Shown here: positions 1-7,574 of the stretch, piece after piece
How the letters are laid out: each line of letters opens with the position of its first letter
How positions within the stretch are numbered: the first letter of the stretch is position 1
From: Flavobacterium ranwuense
Lineage (GTDB): Bacteria > Bacteroidota > Bacteroidia > Flavobacteriales > Flavobacteriaceae
Assembly: GCF_004349315.1 (NCBI RefSeq)
Contig: NZ_SMLH01000006.1
Coordinates: 62,001-126,000, forward strand
Length of the DNA: 64,000 nt
Reading direction: 5' to 3'
The notes under the pieces: model-generated
Database searches by the model: none
Told to the model about the DNA's origin: nothing
The model's input: the letters and a program-made list of their open reading frames with translations, nothing else
Position numbers and translations under genes: made by a program

Positions 1-957
1 ACCTGCCGTAAATCCTTGAAAATAGGATTTCGTATCAATTGTTTGTGCAAAATAACCCAATCCTAATTTTGGTGTTCTTTGTGCTTTAAATGTATTTGCT
101 TCTTTTTGGTACACCGAAATTTGTTGTTGATAATACTCGGTCACTAAACTTTCAACTTTTGATTTATTTGTATCCGTTAGGGATGAAAACTGTAATGGAG
201 TCGCACTGTCCGGAACAATATTTAGTTCCGTTTGAACAAAAAACTGCAATTGTTTTTGATAAATAGCCAAGTCATACGCTAATTGTGCTTTTTGGGTTTC
301 AATTTCTTTAACCTTTGCTTTTGCACTAATGACTTCGATATTTCCACTTTCGCCAGTATTGAAACGAAGGGTTGCATTTTTAAGGAATTTGGTATAAATA
401 GTGTTCAATTCATTGTTTAATTTTTGAATAGAAATACCAAATAGATATTGATAATAGGATAATGTTACGGCTTTCTCTATTTCATATTCTGACAATGCTT
501 TACGCCTTTCGGCCAATTTGACCAATTCTTCCTGTAGTTGTCGATTGGCTTTGGTAATTTTTCCGATAGGGAAATATTGTTGTATCGAAATATTATGGTC
601 GTAGTCCTTGCTGTTAAACTGTCCGCCTTGATACTGAATCTGTAAAGGATCAACTTGAAAAGCAGTTTTTTTGAGTACGGTCTGTTTTTCAATTGCTGCA
701 TCGGCAATTTTTAAATCGATATTGTTTGATTTAGCCATTTCGATAGTTTTTTCTAAAGAAATAGGCAATTGGCAATAAGCAAAATTGCAAGTTAAAAATA
801 ATAGGCAAAAAGCAAATTTGCTTCGCAAGGAATTAGCAATAAGCAAATTTACTTTGCAAGAAATAGGCAATGGGTAATTAGCAAATCTTCTTCGTAGGTA
901 ATTGGCAATTTTGCACATTGCATATTGCATATTGCCAGTTTTTTTATATTTTTTCAT
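1..957 (-). CDS. TolC-family outer membrane efflux protein (3' end beyond window)
   Basis: This frame stays open from the ATG at 957 to the left edge, giving 319 codons with no stop, so the C-terminus lies outside the window. It looks like the outer-membrane channel of a tripartite metal efflux system: long polar helices with a typical TolC start (SLEKTIEMAKSNNIDLKIA, around residues 67-85) and FNTGESGNIEVISAKAK further on, which resembles CusC/CzcC proteins. It follows czcA on the same strand, as expected for a czc/cus operon. The first 66 residues are odd. Instead of a short signal peptide, a basic segment made from translated GCAATAAGCAAATT-type repeats (residues about 9-50) precedes the hydrophobic stretch CLLFLTCNFAYC. 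The start lies 3 bases after the stop of the four-helix-bundle gene, so translation may be coupled. A later in-frame start at codon 10 or 14 is possible. The family call is firm; the exact metal is unknown. Confidence 0.8.
   Translation of the reverse strand, partial: MKKYKKTGNMQYAMCKIANYLRRRFANYPLPISCKVNLLIANSLRSKFAFCLLFLTCNFAYCQLPISLEKTIEMAKSNNIDLKIADAAIEKQTVLKKTAFQVDPLQIQYQGGQFNSKDYDHNISIQQYFPIGKITKANRQLQEELVKLAERRKALSEYEIEKAVTLSYYQYLFGISIQKLNNELNTIYTKFLKNATLRFNTGESGNIEVISAKAKVKEIETQKAQLAYDLAIYQKQLQFFVQTELNIVPDSATPLQFSSLTDTNKSKVESLVTEYYQQQISVYQKEANTFKAQRTPKLGLGYFAQTIDTKSYFQGFTAG
759..930. repeat. Cluster of GCAATAAGCAAATT-type repeats overlapping the tolC 5' end
   Basis: On the plus strand at least three imperfect units of about 30 bases are visible, with cores such as GGCAATAAGCAAAATTGC, GCAAATTTGCTTCGCAAG and AGCAATAAGCAAATTTAC. 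They read through the tolC frame without a stop. The same family appears inverted at 1394-1476 and inside czcA at 3295-3420. Confidence 0.75.
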
Positions 958-960
958 TGC

Positions 961-1326
961 TTAATATTTTTCAGGATTATTTATCATATGAAATAATAAT
1001 TTTCCAACTTCTTCATTCTGAGAAATAAGATTTTGTTTTATTTCAACATTTATATATTCACACGCAAATGCAAACTCAATCCAAATTCCTGTTTCAGAAT
1101 TTTCAGCATCGCAATCGGTTAGTTTTGATATGAAATGTGCCGGATATCTTTTTTTGCGGTAAGCTTCAGCAAGGTTTGCAGATACAATTCTTGAACTTCG
1201 ACGTACTTGGTCAGTTAAAGAATATTTTTCTTCTTTTGGAAATGATTTACTTATTTCAAAAATTTGCATTGCTAACAAAAACGATTTTTTAAAAACTGTT
1301 GTCTCTTTAAAACTATATACACTCAT
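961..1326 (-). CDS. Four-helix-bundle protein (S23/IVP family)
   Basis: A protein of 121 residues whose pattern matches the four-helix-bundle family first found in intervening sequences of 23S rRNA genes: an N-terminal FKETTVFKKSFLLAMQIFEI helix, then LTDQVRRSSRIVSANLAEAY (about 37-56), the hallmark of the family. After that come KLTDCDAENSETGIWIEFA and a C-terminal helix. The canonical third helix usually reads ...A.GSA.E.E..L..A; here it is D-A-E-N-S-E-T-G-I-W-I-E-F-A, a related form. Molecular function is not established; related proteins accompany mobile or repeat DNA and diversity-generating retroelements (Avd). It lies in the same direction between czcA (118 bases upstream) and tolC (3 bases downstream), an unusual place for it, with inverted repeat clusters on both sides. 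I infer an inserted cassette rather than an efflux component. Confidence 0.85.
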   Translation of the reverse strand: MSVYSFKETTVFKKSFLLAMQIFEISKSFPKEEKYSLTDQVRRSSRIVSANLAEAYRKKRYPAHFISKLTDCDAENSETGIWIEFAFACEYINVEIKQNLISQNEEVGKLLFHMINNPEKY

Positions 1327-1393
1327 TTTTTTATTGTTTTTTTAAATTATAATAATCCTTGGAATCACCATCAGCAAAAAACTAATTATTTGT

Positions 1394-1476
1394 TCCCAAT
1401 TGCTTATTGCTTATTTCAAATTGCTTATTGCTAATTATTTATTCTTAATTGTTTGTTTCAAATTGCTTATTGCTAA
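1394..1476. repeat. Inverted counterpart repeat cluster overlapping the czcA 3' end
   Basis: The plus strand shows AATTGCTTATTGC three times (near 1398, 1419 and 1461), twice within TTTCAAATTGCTTATTGCTAA; this is the reverse complement of the family at 759-930. The left-hand copies (1445-1476) encode the last residues of CzcA (FSNKQFETNN), so the native czcA end has been replaced or extended by repeat sequence. Confidence 0.75.
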
Positions 1477-4400
1477 ATTTTTCAAATAATAAATACAAAA
1501 TCGGTAAAACGATTAGCGTTAATAATGTTGCCGAAAATAATCCGCCAATAACAACAGTGGCTAATGGTTTTTGGACTTCGGCACCGCCACTGGTCGATAA
1601 TGCCATAGGTAAGAAACCTAACGATGCAACCGCGGCAGTCATTAAAACGGGGCGTAATCTTGTTTTTGTTCCTATTAAAACACGTTGCAAGGGGTCGGTT
1701 ATTCCTTCCGCTTTAAGTTGGTTGAAATAAGAAATCAATACAATTCCGTTTAATACTGCGATTCCAAACAAAGCAATAAAACCTATTCCTGCCGAAATAC
1801 TAAACGGCATGCCACGCAACCACAATGCAAATACGCCACCAATGGCTGATAATGGAATGGCTGTAAAAATCAATCCTGCTTGTTTGAAACTATTGAAGGT
1901 AAAAAATAACAATACTAAAATTAATCCCAAAGCAATAGGTAAGGCTACTGAGAGTCTTTTTGTTGCTTCAATCAAGTTTTCGAACTGACCACCATAAGTG
2001 ACATAATAACCTGCCGGAAGTTTAAAATCTGTATCTAGTTTTTGTTGAATTTCTTCGACTACACTTTTAATATCACGACCGCGAACATTTAATCCAATTG
2101 TAATTCTTCGTTTACCATCTTCACGGCTCACTTGCACCGGACCTTGTTCATAATCGATTGTGGCTACTTGCGAGAGCGGCACTTGTTGCCCGTTTGGTAA
2201 CGGAATAAATAAATTGCTAACATCGGTAATGTCCGTTCTGTTGGCTGCGTCCATGCGAACGACTATATCAAATCGTTTGCTTTCTTCATAAATTTTTCCG
2301 GCAGTTTCCCCTGCAAAAGAAGAACGAATAATTTGGTTTATATCCGAAATATTTAGACCATATAAAGCGATTTTGCTGTAATCGTATTTTACCGTTATTT
2401 GAGGTAAACCCGTTACTTTATCCGCTTTCAAATCGCCAATCCCTTCTATATTGTTAATTTTCGAAATAAGTTCTGTCGCTTTTGTATCTAAAACTTCTAA
2501 GTCATCTCCAAAAATCTTAATGGCAATATCACTCCGGCTTCCTGTCATTAATTCATTGAAACGCATTTGAATGGGTTGCGAAATTTCTATTGTTGCACCA
2601 GGAATGGCTTCCATTGCTGACTTCATCAAATTGGCTAAATCTTCCCAATTGTCGGCAGAAGTCCATTCGCTTTTGTCTTTGAGCACAATAATTAAATCGC
2701 CACTTTCAATAGGCATTGGATCGGTTGGGATTTCCCCACTACCAATTTTTGTTACGATTGTTTTTATTTCAGGGAATTTTGCTTTTAGGATTTTCTCGTA
2801 TTCTGTAGTGGTTTTAACCATTTGCGAAAGCGAGCTTCCAGTCATAATAGTGGCATTAATGGCTAAATCACCTTCTTCGATGGTTGGGATAAATTCGCCT
2901 CCCATATTTTGAAAGATAACAATAGCCAATACGAACAGCCCTAAAGCAATCGCTAAAACGGCTTTCTTAAATTGTAACGCTTTATCTAAAAATGGAGCGT
3001 ATATTTTTTCAAACCAAGCCATCATTTTATCACTGAAATTGGGTTTGTGTTCCGTGTTTTTTGATAAAAACATCGCGCTCATCATAGGAACATAAGTCAA
3101 TGACAAAATAAATGCTCCAATGACTGCAAAGCCTACGGTCATTGCCATAGGTTTGAACATTTTCCCTTCGGTACCCACTAATGCTAAAATGGGCAGGTAA
3201 ACAATCAAAATTATAATTTCTCCAAAAGCGGCACTGTTCCGGATTTTTGATGCAGATTTATAAACTTCGGTATCCATTTGCTCCTGAGAATATTTTGAAT
3301 TGACAATAAGCAAATCAGCTTCGCTGGCAATAGGCAAAGTTCTTTCAGAAGCAATTGGTAATTTTCCTTCATTGCCAATTGCCAATTGTCCATTGCTAAT
3401 TTCTAATTGCCCATTATTTTTTTTCTTATACAAATGATGCATCGTTGCTTCGACAATGATTACCGCGCCGTCGACTATGATCCCAAAATCGATGGCACCT
3501 AAACTCATCAGGTTTCCGCTTACGCCAAAATAATTCATCAGTATCACAGCAAAAAGCATTGCTAACGGAATTACAGAAGCAACAATTAATCCGGCACGAA
3601 GATTTCCAAGAAATAAGATCAATACAAAAATCACTATTAAGGCTCCTTCGAGTAAATTTTTAGTGACTGTTCCAATGGCGCTATTCACTAATTTTCCTCT
3701 ATCGATAAAAGCTTCGGCAACCACCCCTTCGGGTAATGTTTTGTTAATCTGGATCATTTTTTCATTAATCCGATTGACTACAGCACTAGAGTTTTCACCT
3801 TTTAGCATTAAAGCTAAACCACAAACAATTTCACCTTTTCCGTCTTTTGTGGCAGCTCCGTATCTTAATGATATCCCTTCATTTACGGTGGCTACATCTC
3901 TCACTAGTACTGGCGAACCATTTCGGTTTTTGACTACCACATTTTCTAAGTCTCTAATGCCGGTAGCCATACCAACACCTCGAATAAAATAGGCATATTG
4001 GTCTTTTTCTATGTAGGCGCCTCCGGTATTTTGATTGTTTTTTTCTAAGGCATCAAAAATTTCAGTTATGGTTACGCCCAGACTATTTAAAGTATTGGGA
4101 TTTACCGAAATTTCATATTGTTTTAGTTTTCCACCCCATGTACTGACTTCTGCAATGCCTTCAATTCCTTGTAATTGAGGTATAATAATCCAGTCCTGAA
4201 TGGTTCTTAATTGGACTGCATCATATTTATCTTCATAGCCTTTTTTGGCATATACATCGTATTGATATATTTCTCCAAGTCCGGTTGTAATAGGTGCTAA
4301 TTCTGGTGAACCTGCATATTTTGGGATGTTTTCTTCGGCTTGCTTTAGCCGTTGAAAAATTTGTTCTCTTGCCCAATAAATATCCACATCATCTTTAAAA

Positions 4401-4687
4401 ACAACTGTAACTACCGAAAGTCCAAAACGAGAAATACTACGAAGCTCTATGACTTTTGGTATTGTTTTCACGGCTTGTTCCAGTGGATACGTGATCAACT
4501 GTTCTACTTCCTGACTGGCTAATGTAGGGGCGGTAGTAATGATTTGTACCTGATTATTAGTCACATCGGGTAAGGCATCTAACGGTAAATTTTTAAGGGA
4601 ATAACTGCCCCAAGCTATAAGTACAAGGGTAAGTAAAAGTATAATGAACTTGTTCTTTATACTAAATTGTATGATTTTGTCTAACAT
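1445..4687 (-). CDS. CzcA/CusA-type heavy-metal efflux RND transporter
   Basis: Inner-membrane proton-driven RND pump that would export heavy-metal cations through a periplasmic adaptor and the TolC-like channel. An N-terminal transmembrane helix (LLLTLVLIAWGSYSL) is followed by LPDVTNNQVQIITTAPTLAS, two large periplasmic loops, and two blocks of transmembrane helices. The TM4 signature DFGIIVDGAVIIVEATMHH, with the acidic residues of the proton relay, is present. I chose the ATG at 4687 (MLDKIIQFS); the frame opens upstream only through a TTG at 4720. The protein has about 1,080 residues, slightly long for the family, partly because of a 42-residue repeat-coded insert just after TM4 and a repeat-coded C-terminal tail. 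The adaptor (CzcB/CusB) is not in the window and probably lies beyond the left edge, after tolC. Metal specificity cannot be read from the sequence. Confidence 0.93.
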   Translation of the reverse strand: MLDKIIQFSIKNKFIILLLTLVLIAWGSYSLKNLPLDALPDVTNNQVQIITTAPTLASQEVEQLITYPLEQAVKTIPKVIELRSISRFGLSVVTVVFKDDVDIYWAREQIFQRLKQAEENIPKYAGSPELAPITTGLGEIYQYDVYAKKGYEDKYDAVQLRTIQDWIIIPQLQGIEGIAEVSTWGGKLKQYEISVNPNTLNSLGVTITEIFDALEKNNQNTGGAYIEKDQYAYFIRGVGMATGIRDLENVVVKNRNGSPVLVRDVATVNEGISLRYGAATKDGKGEIVCGLALMLKGENSSAVVNRINEKMIQINKTLPEGVVAEAFIDRGKLVNSAIGTVTKNLLEGALIVIFVLILFLGNLRAGLIVASVIPLAMLFAVILMNYFGVSGNLMSLGAIDFGIIVDGAVIIVEATMHHLYKKKNNGQLEISNGQLAIGNEGKLPIASERTLPIASEADLLIVNSKYSQEQMDTEVYKSASKIRNSAAFGEIIILIVYLPILALVGTEGKMFKPMAMTVGFAVIGAFILSLTYVPMMSAMFLSKNTEHKPNFSDKMMAWFEKIYAPFLDKALQFKKAVLAIALGLFVLAIVIFQNMGGEFIPTIEEGDLAINATIMTGSSLSQMVKTTTEYEKILKAKFPEIKTIVTKIGSGEIPTDPMPIESGDLIIVLKDKSEWTSADNWEDLANLMKSAMEAIPGATIEISQPIQMRFNELMTGSRSDIAIKIFGDDLEVLDTKATELISKINNIEGIGDLKADKVTGLPQITVKYDYSKIALYGLNISDINQIIRSSFAGETAGKIYEESKRFDIVVRMDAANRTDITDVSNLFIPLPNGQQVPLSQVATIDYEQGPVQVSREDGKRRITIGLNVRGRDIKSVVEEIQQKLDTDFKLPAGYYVTYGGQFENLIEATKRLSVALPIALGLILVLLFFTFNSFKQAGLIFTAIPLSAIGGVFALWLRGMPFSISAGIGFIALFGIAVLNGIVLISYFNQLKAEGITDPLQRVLIGTKTRLRPVLMTAAVASLGFLPMALSTSGGAEVQKPLATVVIGGLFSATLLTLIVLPILYLLFEKFSNKQFETNN
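3295..3420. repeat. In-frame tandem repeat insert inside czcA
   Basis: Units of about 24 bases on the plus strand (GCAATAAGCAAATCAGCTTC, GCAATAGGCAAAGTTCTTTC, GCAATTGGTAATTTTCCTTC, then CCAATTGCCAATTGTCCATTG). They are translated from the minus strand as roughly eight-residue units (NGQLEIS, NGQLAIG, NEGKLPIAS, ERTLPIAS, EADLLIVN) at about residues 423-464 of CzcA. The position is the cytoplasmic-side linker after TM4, a place that can tolerate extra sequence. The repeat family is the same as around the four-helix-bundle gene. Confidence 0.8.
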
Positions 4688-4763
4688 TTTTATATTATAA
4701 TGAATGAGAAAAAGGGACAACTAATTGCCCTTTAAATACTGTGGAAAAACCACAACTTTCTGA

Positions 4764-4789
4764 CCCGAATCCCGAAGTGTCGGGACGGG
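4764..4789. terminator. GC-rich hairpin between the DUF6660-like gene and czcA
   Basis: CCCG-AA-TCCCGA-AGTG-TCGGGA-CGGG forms a strong stem-loop (TCCCGA/TCGGGA plus an outer CCCG/CGGG). There is no clear T-run, so it may instead be a REP-like intergenic repeat or an attenuator within the operon. Confidence 0.45.
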
Positions 4790-4794
4790 CATCA

Positions 4795-5121
4795 TTATAC
4801 TATTTGTGGCGGTTGCCAAATGCTTCCGAAGAAACTGGAAGCAAAAACGGATTTGTAAGAAGGTAGCTGAATGGTTATAACAGCCGAAACTACTGAAAAA
4901 GCAAAAGAAATACTTGGCTGATAACTTAATACCTGTGCGCCACAACAATTACAAAAACAAAAGGGCGAACAAGAATCTTTCTCTTTATCGTGGGAATGTT
5001 CCTCATTATTTGACGTAAGTTCTGTCAAAGCATGTGCAGGACTATTTACTTCCATATCTGCGCAAGGCAAACAAGAAAGTGCTATCAGGTAAATTGATGC
5101 TATAGTTGTAATCCATTTCAC
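4795..5121 (-). CDS. Small secreted Cys/His-rich protein (DUF6660-like)
   Basis: About 108 residues from a GTG start at 5121 (VKWITTIASIYLIALSCLPC), chosen because it begins directly with a signal peptide; the frame is open further upstream to an ATG at 5241, but that extension looks like translated promoter DNA. After the signal sequence come a His/Glu/Asp segment (NNEEHSHDKEKDSCSPFCFC) and a Cys cluster (CSPFCFCNCCGAQ), suitable for metal binding. Small proteins of this kind commonly precede CzcA/CusA in Bacteroidota and are catalogued as DUF6660 from memory. It is first in the efflux operon, so it may bind metal in the periplasm or act in sensing; that role is inferred. Confidence 0.65.
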   Translation of the reverse strand: MKWITTIASIYLIALSCLPCADMEVNSPAHALTELTSNNEEHSHDKEKDSCSPFCFCNCCGAQVLSYQPSISFAFSVVSAVITIQLPSYKSVFASSFFGSIWQPPQIV

Positions 5122-5289
5122 AAATGTAAAAGTAGGAATAAAAATTAAATGATTTAAATATTTTAAAGGTCGATTTAAAAAACCAGTAAAATCTAGCAGC
5201 TTAACTTGTTCTCTAATGTGACCCTTACAGGAAATTCGCAAATCATTTCGGACAAGATTTAAGGCACTTACTAAGAAGCCTTAAAATAC

Positions 5290-6156
5290 TTAGTTTTCTG
5301 AATTTTTCTTGTATTCTTTTGGAGTGGTTCCTGTTAATTTTTTGAAAAGTTTATTGAAATTGGAAGCGGTTTTGTAACCACATTCATAAGCGATTTCAGA
5401 CATGCCCATATCGGTTTCAATAAGAAATTTGCAGGCATTGGAAACTCGAATTTCGTTGAGGTATTCCACAAAATGTTTTTTGGTTTTTAATTTAAACATT
5501 CTGCAAAACGAAGTTGGAGTAAGATTGGCAATTTTTGCAATTGCAATAAGTGAAATGTCTTCCTTATAGTTTTCTTTTACATATTCAAAAACGTCTGAAA
5601 GACGATCATTTTTGGTTTGATCATTTACGGTAGTATAAGCCTCACTGTTTACAAAAGAGAGATCGCTACTTTCTGAAAGAATAGACAATATCTCGAAAAG
5701 ACCAATGATAATTTCGAAGTCCTTTTTTTTAACTAGTTTCTCTAGTTTTTTTGCAATAAGTTCATTTGTTTTTCCGGAAATAGACAAACCTCTAACGCCT
5801 TGGTTGAAAAGAGTATTTATTTTTTGGGTTTCTTTCAATTCATAAAAAGCAGGGCCAAATAAGTCTTTATTAAAATAAACTACTATGGCTTTTGCTTTTA
5901 GTTTATTAATCCCTTGATAATAGATTTCGTCATTAAGCCATACATGAGGGATATCTGAACCCAAAAAAACCATATCGCCAGACTCAAAAGGTTCCACAGA
6001 ATTTCCGACAATTCTTTTGCCGTGACTTTCTTTTATATAGACCAATTCGAGTTCGGGATGGGAATGGAATGGGGATTGAAAAAATGATTCTTCACGAGAA
6101 ATAACAGAAATAGAACTGTTTAAGTAGGAGGTTATTTTTGTTTTTTCAATTTTCAT
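5290..6156 (-). CDS. AraC-family transcriptional regulator of the fucose cluster
   Basis: 288 residues. The N-terminal half is a cupin-like sensor domain (FFQSPFHSHPELELVYI, about residues 25-42, with the His and Glu spacing of a cupin barrel). The C-terminal 100 residues form the two helix-turn-helix units of AraC/XylS proteins (ISLIAIAKIANLTPTSFCRMFK, split over about 198-220, then MSEIAYECGYKTASNFNKLF). It is transcribed divergently from fucP with 111 bases between the starts. AraC proteins of this layout usually activate adjacent sugar genes; L-fucose or a breakdown product is the likely ligand, inferred from neighbours. The shared element at 6171-6258 and 24028-24115 is a candidate target. 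Confidence 0.88.
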   Translation of the reverse strand: MKIEKTKITSYLNSSISVISREESFFQSPFHSHPELELVYIKESHGKRIVGNSVEPFESGDMVFLGSDIPHVWLNDEIYYQGINKLKAKAIVVYFNKDLFGPAFYELKETQKINTLFNQGVRGLSISGKTNELIAKKLEKLVKKKDFEIIIGLFEILSILSESSDLSFVNSEAYTTVNDQTKNDRLSDVFEYVKENYKEDISLIAIAKIANLTPTSFCRMFKLKTKKHFVEYLNEIRVSNACKFLIETDMGMSEIAYECGYKTASNFNKLFKKLTGTTPKEYKKNSEN

Positions 6157-6170
6157 TTATATCTAAAGAT

Positions 6171-6258
6171 AATTAATAATTAAACAAAGATAATAATGAA
6201 TTAATAAATATACTTTAGTCATTATATCTTTCGAATTCCAAAACAATATAAATTTAAT
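6171..6258 (+). promoter_or_regulatory. Upstream element of fucP shared with 24028-24115
   Basis: An approximately 88-base stretch aligns without gaps to the region upstream of the GH29 gene at 24214. The best conserved blocks are ATTAAACAAAGATAATA (one difference) and TCATTATATCTTTCGA (identical, 6219-6234), followed by ATAAATTTA. The block TATCTTTC resembles the Bacteroidota -7 box TAnnTTTG with one mismatch. It lies between the divergent AraC and fucP genes, 34 bases before the fucP start. Likely a promoter with an AraC operator; no experiment supports this. Confidence 0.6.
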
Positions 6259-6267
6259 ATAATACCT

Positions 6268-7557
6268 ATGGCATTAACATCTGAGTCGGTTTTGCAAAAT
6301 AAAGCATTTTCTAATGAAAAAAAAAGCTGGATGTTCCCATTTATATTGGTTACCAGTCTGTTTTTTTTCTGGGGATTTGTTCACAATCTGGATCCTATTC
6401 TGATTCCTCATTTAAGAAAAGCATTCAATCTCTCTGATTTACAATCTTCCCTGATAGACTCTTCTGTTTTTATCGCTTATTTTGTTATGGCTTTGCCTGC
6501 GGGTTATATCATGCGGAAGTATGGTTATAAATCAGGAATCATGATTGGATTGGTCTTGTTTGGTATCGGATCCATATTATTTGTGCCTGCGGCCAATTCA
6601 TTGCAATATATTTACTTTCTGGGGGCTTTGTTTGTCATTGCCTGTGGATTGACATTTCTGGAAACCGCTGCCAATCCGTATGTAACCATATTAGGACCTG
6701 CAGAAACGGCAACCAAAAGATTGAATTTTTCACAGTCTTTCAACGGATTGGCGGCTTTCATAGCTCCAACGTTTATTGGACCAATGATTTTATCTGGTAA
6801 AAATTTGACCGAAGCAGAGATGGCAAGTATGTCGTCAACGGAATTAAGCACTTATTTAGCTTCAGAAGCGGCAAGCGTAAAAATGCCGTATCTTATTTTG
6901 GGCTTGATTATTCTGGCTGTGGCGGTAATATTTTATTTTACCAATATGCCAGACGTTAAAGACGATGATAAAGAAGGAACCGATGGAGCCAGCTTTGGAG
7001 GAGCCTTAAAATCAATGAAATTAAGATGGGGGATTTTGGCCCAATTCTTTTATGTGGGAGCGCAAGTTTGCGTAGGAAGCTTTTTTATAAAAATGGCCAC
7101 TACTACAGCCGGTCTTGAAGAGGATACTGCAGCAAAATATTTAGGTTTTTTCGGATTGGCATTTATGTTAGGGCGTTTTGCAGGAACTTTTTTGATGCAA
7201 TACATTCAACCAAGAAAGTTACTGATAGCGTACGCGACCATCAATATTATCTTATCGATATTGGCTATAATGGGAACAGGAATGGTAGTGGTTTATACTT
7301 TAATTGCCATCGCATTTTTTATGAGCATTATGTTTCCAACCATTTTTTCTATGGGAATTGACGGATTGGGACATAATACTAAGATTGGGTCATCATTGAT
7401 TGTGATGTCGATTGTAGGAGGCGCATTATTGCCTCCTGTATTAGGACTAATTTCAGATATGACAGGTAATATTCAATATGGTTATACGGTGCCCTTAACT
7501 TGTTTTGCAGTAATACTATTGTTTGCATTCAATGCGCATAAAACAAATAAAGCATAA
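6268..7557 (+). CDS. fucP: L-fucose permease (FucP-type MFS transporter)
   Basis: 429 residues with about 12 transmembrane segments. The start of the transport domain (FFFWGFVHNLDPILIPHLRK, about residues 32-51) and AYFVMALPAGYIMRKYGYKS match the FucP family of sugar/proton symporters (L-fucose permease; related proteins take glucose/galactose). The residues between helices 6 and 7 are hydrophilic (MPDVKDDDKEGTDG), as in MFS carriers. It is the first gene of the plus-strand catabolic run, 17 bases before the dehydratase gene. The many fucosidases and fucose enzymes downstream argue for L-fucose as the substrate. Expressed from the shared upstream element. Confidence 0.9.
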   Translation: MALTSESVLQNKAFSNEKKSWMFPFILVTSLFFFWGFVHNLDPILIPHLRKAFNLSDLQSSLIDSSVFIAYFVMALPAGYIMRKYGYKSGIMIGLVLFGIGSILFVPAANSLQYIYFLGALFVIACGLTFLETAANPYVTILGPAETATKRLNFSQSFNGLAAFIAPTFIGPMILSGKNLTEAEMASMSSTELSTYLASEAASVKMPYLILGLIILAVAVIFYFTNMPDVKDDDKEGTDGASFGGALKSMKLRWGILAQFFYVGAQVCVGSFFIKMATTTAGLEEDTAAKYLGFFGLAFMLGRFAGTFLMQYIQPRKLLIAYATINIILSILAIMGTGMVVVYTLIAIAFFMSIMFPTIFSMGIDGLGHNTKIGSSLIVMSIVGGALLPPVLGLISDMTGNIQYGYTVPLTCFAVILLFAFNAHKTNKA

Positions 7558-7574
7558 ATTCTATTTATAATAAG

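Noticed and set aside
477..707. Minus-strand 76-residue ORF inside the tolC region
   Set aside because: Out of frame with the open tolC reading, which runs through it without a stop and has family motifs.
759..1480. CRISPR-like array, because of regularly spaced repeats near the four-helix-bundle gene
   Set aside because: Units are imperfect, spacing is irregular, no unique spacers of constant length, and no cas genes; the repeats read through as protein.
5256..5286. TTAAGGC/GCCTTAA inverted repeat downstream of the AraC gene
   Set aside because: Seven-base stem with a long loop and no T-run; too weak to call a terminator.
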